Notes under the pieces: model-generated
Databases searched by the model: none
Told to the model about the DNA's origin: nothing
Seen by the model: the letters and a program-made list of their open reading frames with translations, nothing else
Program-made: the position numbers and the translations under genes
Part shown: piece after piece, positions 57,131-64,000 of the stretch
How the letters are laid out: each line of letters opens with the position of its first letter
Numbering within the stretch: position 1 is the stretch's first letter
Source: Artemisia argyi
Lineage: Eukaryota > Streptophyta > Magnoliopsida > Asterales > Asteraceae
Assembly (NCBI GenBank): GCA_030686995.1
Contig: CM060681.1
Span: 160,722,333-160,786,332 of the forward strand
Direction: 5' to 3'
Length of the DNA stretch: 64,000 bases

Positions 57131-57786
57131 AAATGCGATTCATTTAGAGTACATATTCATGTGAAAATACAATAACCATGAGCATTTACAAGGGAAAGTG
57201 ATGCTAAAATATTCGAGTTACTTGATGGTATCAAAAACAAAAGACGAATTAAATAGAGAAATATGATTGATGAGGTTAGTCTCATCCAGTAATCCTGTGG
57301 AGCTAAATCATTTTTAATCCATATTTCATAAAGTTTAGAAATTCGCATTGGAACGTGATAACATCAAATAATTCTGATATTTTAGTGTTAATTTCCCCTA
57401 TTATACACATCTTTTATGCATTTTGAAGTATACTCATAATAGTAACTTGTATGGTTCTTGTGATTCATGTATCAAATGATAAGAAGAAAGTTAGAAAGAT
57501 GAAGAGAAGTTGGGAGCCTTTGTGAGAAACTAGAGATATTAGATTGAATGTTGTGAAAGGTCCAACCCTCTCACTTGGTGGGAGAGGGGTATTTATAGTA
57601 CAAGCTTGAAACGCCCTCACTCGGGCTGTGGATCCGGTATACAGTAGGTAAAGACCTGTCCTTCCTCTACAATGTTACTTAAACTAAACTATTTCAAACT
57701 AATGATAGTAACGACTACGAGCTAACTTAATGCTATTAGATACTCGGGGTGACCAAGTCTTTCATATGAATATTTATATTCCTACA
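57131..57786 (-). mobile_element. 3' LTR of copia-like element N (inner edge at 57786)
   Basis: On the minus strand it starts TGTAGGAATATAAATATTC at 57786, right after a purine tract. It has TATA box ACTATAAATACC (about 57589-57599). The outer edge is not resolved (somewhere about 57350-57480). The lineage is undetermined because its coding region lies outside the window. Confidence 0.6.
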
Positions 57787-57802
57787 ATCTCCCCCTAAGG
57801 GA
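57787..57802 (-). promoter_or_regulatory. Polypurine tract of element N
   Basis: Minus strand CTCCCTTAGGGGGAGAT ends at the LTR start. It is bracketed by a perfect 10-bp inverted repeat (57745-57754 CGGGGTGACC and 57803-57812 GGTCACCCCG). Confidence 0.7.
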
Positions 57803-59240
57803 GGTCACCCCGGAATTTACAAATTGAATTCTAGCATTCTAATCTTAGAAGTAAACTTAGTAGCTCGTAGTCTTTGATTCTTCAAAGTCCTTGATCTTTG
57901 TGCTTCAAATAGTGAGCTTTTGATGACTGTTCATAGGTCTTGGATGATCTTTGAGAATTCTTTGAGGTCATCATCCAACTTTCATCTTCAAGTCATCTTT
58001 AGTATTATCGTCTCCATGTGAAGTTGTGATCGTTGAACTGGCGTGTTCACACTTTTATTGAATCATGTTTTCAACATCAGAGTAGTAGAAGCTTTGGTTG
58101 AAGGCCTTTGAGTTCTCATGATTTCTTTGACAATGATGATTAAGTGTGAACACGGGGTGATGAATCGGCATCTCTTCAGTAGTCAGCAGCAACCGCCAGA
58201 TATTCCTGCAAGTAAACAGTTAACAAATCATCCGCACTTATAGGTTTGGACTTCGAGATTGTAATCAGCATAGTGTGAAAACTTTCTCTAATCCTTGCCA
58301 AGGCCGTTTCTAAATTGGATACCCTTGAAAGAGCTTACAAGATCTACCGAAGTACATCAACGTTTCAGGTAAGTCGCTGGAGTTCACCCCACGACTGTAG
58401 ACTGTGTGTAACCCCTGCAACCACTGAGCATAATCCACAAGAGATTACCGAAGTAACCTGCTTTCAGGGCTGTTTGATGTTGACAGGCAGGAATTTCCAT
58501 TCAATCATTGAGAATTACATTAGTAATTTCTCTCATGAATGTTCTAGCAGATTCCTAAGATCTACGTAGGACTCTTACATGTACATCTGGTGTCCTTGAG
58601 TATGAACCATCAGTGCAAAAGTATCAACTGATCCTATTGAGATCTTATGATGTATCTCGCGGCTCTAGACTGGATAAGTGCAATATTTGGTAGTCGAAGA
58701 CTGGAGCAGTGTCTCCTGTTTCAATATCAACATTGCTCGTAATGAGCAGTCGATAGATTATGCAGAGTTCCCCGTGAGAATGAAACAAGCTCTTTTGAGA
58801 GAACTTGAGTGGCTTAGAAGGTTTGGTGCAGTGCGTCACTGGGTCTATGACGTCTTAGTCTTCAATACCGGTATCGCCTTAGCAACAACCATTAGCATAT
58901 GAATTGAACCCGGTTTCTGCCCTATGGTTGAATAATTTGGAGGGCTATTTATTTTCACCCTTTCTCATTTCATTTCCTTTTAATTCTTCAACCCCTTCTT
59001 TCTCCTTTCTCACATTACTCCTTTTTTTCTTTCTTTCATAATCACACCTAAGGACTTTCTAATACTAACTATTCGGTATTGTCCATGGGTAGATCCCTCC
59101 GGCTCTGGCGGATCATAGGACGGTTTTTCTAACCTTAGTCACCTTATAACTTCATGACTATCTTCTGTTGCCATCCAATAAATCATTGAAAATGCTCTCA
59201 ACGTGTTTACGATTAAAAAACAGATTTTGTTAACACGTTG
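57803..59240 (-). other. 3' non-coding region of element N, left of the Athila insertion
   Basis: Upstream of the PPT on the minus strand. Short open frames exist, but none resembles a known protein. A 13-bp perfect inverted repeat is at 59195-59244. I see nothing else. Confidence 0.4.
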
Positions 59241-59245
59241 AGAGT

Positions 59246-60676
59246 TGATGAGACGAAAAGTGTACTGCTTTTAGGGGGTCATTTAAGCCCAAAGTCGAGA
59301 TTATTTGATCAAATATTGCCCTAAATCATTCCTTTTGTCATTTTAGGTACTTTTGAGGAGAAATCTGGAAAATGAAGCATTTTGGATGTTTTTGGAGCGA
59401 AAAAGTGAAGAAAACTACAAAGTCTCAAATTCATGATGGAAATTGTACCTGACGGCGTCAGGAATTGCATGTGACGCCCTTACCCTTTGACAAAGAGGTG
59501 GATAAATCAAGTTAAACGTGACGCGTCAGAGAGTTTCGGGAAGAATTATACATGACGGCGTCATTAAGGCCGTCAAGAGTAATTTGCATGTGCGGCCAAA
59601 ACCAAGTTTACACATGATGATGTCAGAAGTGGATCTAGGCAACACGATGATAATTATGGCGGCTAGTTGACGGCGTCAGACTTTACTCTTGACGCAGTCA
59701 GACCTGATAATCTATATATAGTTTTTGCTTTTTCATTTATTGTGTGCAACTTTGAGAGGAGAAAACCCTAGACGAATTTTACTGTATTTTTTAGGGTTTC
59801 AAACCCCTGTATCATCTATGCTTAATTGAAGATAAGTTTTCCAATAATCATTCAATATGTCTATGTGTTGTTTGATTCTATCTTACGCTTGTCTTCTCTT
59901 TAACATGCTAGGCTAGGTTTTCTTTGTGTTTGCTTAGATGTAATGAAACTTAGGTATTGATTATTGATTGGTTGTTTGTTTATAATTGTGGTGGATGAAT
60001 GATTTTGATGTTAGGCTTAAGAAAATTGGCAGACTTCCAATTGGTAACTTGCTTGAACGTCTTAAGAAACATGATCGGAGGTGTACTACGATAAATTGGT
60101 TATATTTAATGCATAGGTAACTACTAATGAGGTCATGTTAGGAGCTAGTAGTCGGCTCGACATAGGAAGAGGTAGAAGCTTATAAAGTTAGGGAAGATCG
60201 TACACGGCCCTAAGAATGGTATTAAGGAATATAACCCGTCATCCATGTAATTGTTACAAACTAATCAACCGGTAAAAGATAGCTAGGGAGTAGTGAAATC
60301 TAAGTAAACACATTTTCTCTTATTATTGTTTTCGCCACATTTACTTTAAGTTCATTTAATTTTATTTTGTTTGCAATTGTAGTAATTTGGGTTAGTTGAC
60401 AAGCAACTAATTCCGCCCACTCTTCCAAAAACCGAAATTTTTACTTGCTTTCCATAAAATATAAAAATAAAAAAAGAATCATCCCTCATCTCTAGACCTA
60501 GTTTAATTGAGTTTTAGCCCTAGTGAACACTATTCCTTGAGTTGAACGATCAATCCGCCGATACTTTTTACTATACTATACTACTACGGTCAGGTACACA
60601 GCCTGGTGGGGATTGCAAGCTTCTCAAGATCCCTTGAGAGGTAAAACCTTTTGCAAGGTTGCAAAACCACACATCA
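59246..60676 (+). mobile_element. 5' LTR of the Athila-type element (1,431 bp)
   Basis: TGATG...CATCA ends. U3 has TGACGGCGTCA words at 59448-59702, then TATA box CTATATATAG (about 59711-59720), then GAGAAAACCCTAGACG in the leader part. The last 575 bp (60102-60676) match 62314-62888 with no length difference and roughly 94 percent identity by eye. LTR1 (20437-20931) is a relative. Confidence 0.9.
59448..59702. repeat. TGACGGCGTCA palindrome array in U3 of the Athila LTR
   Basis: CCTGACGGCGTCAGG (59448-59462), the perfect TGACGCGTCA (59519-59528), ATGACGGCGTCAT (about 59552), TTGACGGCGTCAG (59667) and TTGACGCAGTCAG (59689), plus half-sites. The last copy ends about 10 bp before the TATA box. 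Confidence 0.92.
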
Positions 60677-60682
60677 AGTTTT

Positions 60683-60700
60683 TGGCGCCGTAGCCCAGGG
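60683..60700 (+). promoter_or_regulatory. Primer-binding site of the Athila-type element
   Basis: TGGCGCCGTAGCCCAGGG, six bases after the LTR, resembles the TGGCGCCGTTGCCGGGGA PBS (tRNA-Asp type) used by Athila/Tat elements. Confidence 0.85.
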
Positions 60701-60849
60701 AATAGTTATTGTCTAGGTTGAAATTTCTTTTTATTAGGTCTACTTGCTAGATTCCTTTCTAGTAAGATTTTTATTTTTATTTTTGTAGGTCTTCTTTAGT
60801 GTATCTTTTTCTTCGTTTCCTTTGTTCGTAACCGTTGCCATCCGCCATC

Positions 60850-62321
60850 ATGGAAGGTGGTAATCTCTTTTATCCCATCAACCCACCACAACAAAACCAT
60901 CCACAAAACCCACCACAACCAAACCAACCTCCTAGACCCCAAACTTTAGGAGAGTACTCCCGTCCTAGCCACCAAGGCTATCGAAACACCAATGAGCTCA
61001 CTCAAGGAGCCAATGTATCTCCCTTGCGATCCGACACCATCCAGTTGGTGCAAAGCGGATGTGCATTCTGTGGACTTCGTTCCGAAGATCCTAATCAACA
61101 TCTCAAAGATTTCCTCAAAATCGTAGATTCCATAGACCTTGATGTTGAAACTCAAGAGACGACCCGATTGCGTCTTTTCCAATTCTCTCTACGTGACCAA
61201 GCTAGTCAATGGCTTGAGCATTTTCCAGCGGGATCCATCACCTCTTAGGATGATCTCACCACTCGTTTCCTTGCTCAATTTTTCCCACTGGGGAGAACCA
61301 CTAAGCTTAGAAATGATATCTTAATGTTCCAAAAACGTCAAGGTGAAACTCTTTATGAAGCATGGACTCGTTTCAAGGACTTACTCCAAAAAGTCCCTCA
61401 TCACGGCATAGATCTTTGGCTCCAAGTCCAAATTTTCTATGACCATATTGATCTCTCCACAAGGCGAACCATTGACCAATCGGCCGGTGGCAAGCTACGT
61501 GATCTAAGTCCGAAAGAATCATGGGAACTCATAGAAGATCTTGCTCTCTATGACAACGAAAGTTAGAATGATCCCCTTGATTTGAACAAACGGTCAAGGC
61601 AATATCTTTGCCTTCGAATAATTCAAGCACTCCCGACCGTAGGATCATCGAACTTGAAGACCAAGTCAAGTTTCTTATGAAATCCTACGAAGCTCCTAAA
61701 TCTTCAAGCCAAGTGAACAAAATCACTTCTTCATGCGAATTATGTAGTGGTCCCCACGACACTCGTGATTGCGTGGAATTCCCCGAACAAGCTTTTTCGG
61801 ATTACGCATCCTCGCGTACCGCCGGAGCGGGAGACAAGTGGTACACTTTCAAACCCAAGCAAAACCCTTACGGTGATTCATACAACCCCTCTTGGAAAAA
61901 TCACCCGAACCTTAGGTGGAAACAAAACCAAAACGTGCCCCAAAACAATTCTTCCACTCCACCTAATCGTTATCAACCAAACGGTCCACCTCTAAACCGT
62001 ACTATCAACAACAATCCTTCCAACAACTATGGTAGTACAAATAATCTTGAAGGATTGATGTCCAAATTTATGGCATCTCAAGAAGCTCGCATAGCTAAGT
62101 TTGAATCCGAATTCAATCAACAACAAGCAGAGATGACTAATAAAATCGACAACTTGTTGAAAGCCCTCAACAACCAAGTGCAAACTACACCAAAGAAGGA
62201 CACTAGGGACACTAGTAGCGGAACCCAAATTAAGGACCCATCATCATCTAAACACGTCCACTTTGTCAACGTAGTCACTATTAAGCCAGTCGATAATAAT
62301 AGGGAAGAAAGTGATATTTAA
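60850..62321 (+). pseudogene. gag of the Athila-type element
   Basis: ATG at 60850 (MEGGNLFYPINPPQQN). A Pro/Gln-rich start is followed by the retrotransposon gag domain (DPNQHLKDFLKIVDSI, LRLFQFSLRDQASQWLEHFP, RQGETLYEAWTRFKDLLQKV). In-frame TAG codons at 61246-61248 and 61564-61566 both fall where Trp is expected. A frameshift near 61600 leads to DRRIIELEDQVKFLMK, the zinc knuckle CELCSGPHDTRDC and an Asn/Gln-rich tail with a coiled coil (QEARIAKFESEFNQQQAEM). The frame stops at the deletion junction, in LTR sequence. Confidence 0.88.
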
Positions 62322-62888
62322 TGCATAGGTAACTACTAATGAGGCCATGTTAGGAGCTAGTAGTCAGCTCGACATAGGAAGAGGTAGAAGCTTATAGAGT
62401 TAGGGAATATCGTACACGGCCCTACGAATGGTATTAAGGAATATAATCCATCATCCATGCAATTGTAACAAACTAATCAACCGGTAAAAGATAGCTAGGG
62501 AGTAGTGAAATCTAAGTAAACACATTTTCTCTTATTATTGTTTTAGCCACATTTACTTTAAGTTCATTTTATTTTATTTTGTTTGCAAGTGTAGTAATTT
62601 AGGTTAGTTGACTAGCAACTAATTCCGCCCACTCTTCCAAAAACCGAGATTTTAACTTGCTTTCCATAAAATATTAAAATACAAAAAGAATCACCCCTCA
62701 TCTCTAGACTTAGTTTAGTTGAGTTTTAGCCCTAGCAAACATTATTCTTTGAGTTGAACGATCAATCCCCTGGTACTTCTCACTATACTATACTACAACG
62801 GTCAGGTACACTGCCTGGTGGGGATTGCAAGCTTCTCAAGATCCCTTGAGAGGTTAAACCTTTTGCAAGGTTGCGAAACCACGCATCA
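62314..62888 (+). mobile_element. 3' LTR fragment of the Athila-type element (575 bp)
   Basis: Corresponds to 60102-60676. It is fused to gag at ATATTTAATGCATAGG, the sequence where the LTR match begins. Confidence 0.9.
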
Positions 62889-64000
62889 AGAGTTTTATCA
62901 TTTTCAAATTCTCCCCATTAACATGTGCTCATATGTTTTAATTATAAATTTTCACATGTTGGGTAGAGTTCGCATTTTTTGAATTGATCCACTTTCAGAG
63001 ACCATGACCTATTCAAGACATGTTTACATCACTAGTTAAACTAGCTTGAAATTATTACCCGGCCTGGTCAAGACCATTGAGAGTTTATCGAAATGGTACA
63101 CTCTACTTAGACAATTCCTCTTCGAGACACACTTACATCACTGGTTAGACCAGCTTGAAATTACTACCCGGCCAGGATAAGTCCTTTTGATTGATGACAG
63201 TTATTGTTTCGTCAATTCATTGGCGAAGTCTAAGTCTCGCTCACATGAGATGCTAAGATCCTTTTTCCACAAACCATTTGCTCCCCTCAATATGTGCATT
63301 GATATACAAAAGAGTTTAGCACATGTGGGTGAGCGTTTGTGTAAGTCCAAAACAATCACATTTTTTATCACATTTCATATTTCAATCACATTTTCTCCCC
63401 CGATCAAAAATTTCAAACCATTTAAGATTTGTGATACCATGTGATTTAAATAAGTTAGAAAATTTGGGAGAAAAATGTGGTCTTATTTTGAATTATACTG
63501 ATAATGAGACGAGACGGTGCTCCCCCTCAATCCTTTAGGGAGCGTGTTATGTGTCAGAAATGATGAGTTTATAAATGATTTAGATTTTAACGAGAAACTC
63601 ATGAACAATTCATATTCTAACATATAACAATCACATTTTATTCACTGCTTATTATGTACAAAGATCTTGTTATAATGATATAGAATTTTGAAATCACATT
63701 CCCCTCAATCAATGACCCATTTTCAAATTATCATTTTACTGTTAAGTTTAATCTTTCATCATTGATTGAGTGGCAAATTTTATACAAAATTTCAAGTCTG
63801 ATTGATTTTAAAAAATCATGGTACCACCAATTTTGAGTAAAAATACTTTCCTGAAGAATCACAGACGGAAAAGTATTTGCGATGTAAAGAAGACTTTTCT
63901 TCTTATACAAGAAATGATGCACTGAAACGTACATCAAGTCGATGAAACATGGATATAAAGTAATCCATGCCCGGGGGAAATTAATCACCCGTTGATAGGA
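62889..64000 (-). other. 3' non-coding region of element N, right of the Athila insertion
   Basis: No gene is recognised. It contains a diverged direct duplication of about 60 bp (63017-63075 and 63126-63183, sharing CTTGAAATTA and CCCGGCC), and minus-strand purine tracts GGATTGAGGGGGAGC (about 63519-63533) and GATTGAGGGGAATG (about 63699-63712). Confidence 0.4.

Larger units (their letters stand above)
59246..62888 (+). mobile_element. Athila-type element, deletion derivative, with AGAGT target duplication
   Basis: TGATGAGACG to CGCATCA, flanked by AGAGT (59241-59245 and 62889-62893). It contains a full 5' LTR, PBS, gag and the last 575 bp of the 3' LTR. Protease, RT, integrase and the first part of the 3' LTR are lost. 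It sits in element N. Confidence 0.9.

Noticed and set aside
58315..58902. Short open frames in the 3' region of element N
   Set aside because: No recognisable motif, different frames, no start context. Length is within chance.

Overview
This window is plant nuclear DNA from a heterochromatic or intergenic region. I see no complete host gene. Almost every interpretable base belongs to LTR retrotransposons inserted into one another, plus one hAT-type non-autonomous DNA transposon and two long (TA)n tracts. The copia elements carry an extra env-like reading frame after pol (SIRE/Maximus-like), and their proteins resemble those I know from daisy-family (Asteraceae) genomes. Asteraceae is therefore my best guess, by inference only.

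Left block (1-21.9 kb), all minus strand until 20.93 kb. Copia element L (1-2128: 5' part of the coding region, leader, PBS, 350-bp 5' LTR) abuts the env-like frame of a second copia element, R (2129-18955). That frame is also split by a 3,023-bp solo LTR (K, 3031-6053, 5-bp duplication GGCTG). R has decayed gag, protease, integrase, RT/RNase H, a pol-env spacer and an env-like frame. R sits in LTR2 (18956-20436), which sits in LTR1 (20437-20931), which cuts a Ty3/gypsy Athila-type integrase tail (20932-21350, plus strand).

Middle block (21.9-53.0 kb). A truncated gypsy-type LTR (S-left) and a short stretch with possible splice signals precede copia element M (25372-53007, minus). The 5' LTR of M is broken in two places: by solo LTR S1 (31158-35040, duplication TTTAT) and by the copia composite C (35377-52627, plus, flanked by AAATG). 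C starts with a small non-autonomous LTR-internal-LTR unit (A1/A2), continues with gag, protease, integrase, RT/RNase H and env-like frames, and ends in an LTR (B) of different sequence. Solo LTR S2 (39194-42925, duplication GTAGT) lies inside the gag of C.

Right block (53.0-64.0 kb). AT-rich DNA is followed by a hAT-type element (53934-54469), an Athila-like LTR on the minus strand (about 55.69-57.13 kb), and the 3' end of another minus-strand copia-like element N (LTR start at 57786). N is interrupted by an Athila deletion derivative (59246-62888, duplication AGAGT) that keeps its 5' LTR, PBS and gag but has lost everything from gag to the middle of its 3' LTR.

Two patterns are not explained by ordinary retrotransposon anatomy. 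(1) The 3' untranslated region of C holds a diverged tandem array (51413-51853) of units of about 90-120 bp. Each folds on paper into a canonical H-type pseudoknot, in some units followed by a 7-bp hairpin, and the stems change by compensating substitutions. A homologous module lies at 21797-21865 behind the gypsy integrase fragment. (2) Most element families here carry their own short palindromic or near-palindromic word, repeated many times, either in the U3 just upstream of the LTR TATA box or in leaders and spacers (for example TGACGGCGTCA, GTTACGGCGTAAC, CCGATCGG, AAAGTACTTT, CTTACGCGTAAG). No similarity search or folding program was available. Family names are from recognition, and folding claims are from base pairing read by eye.
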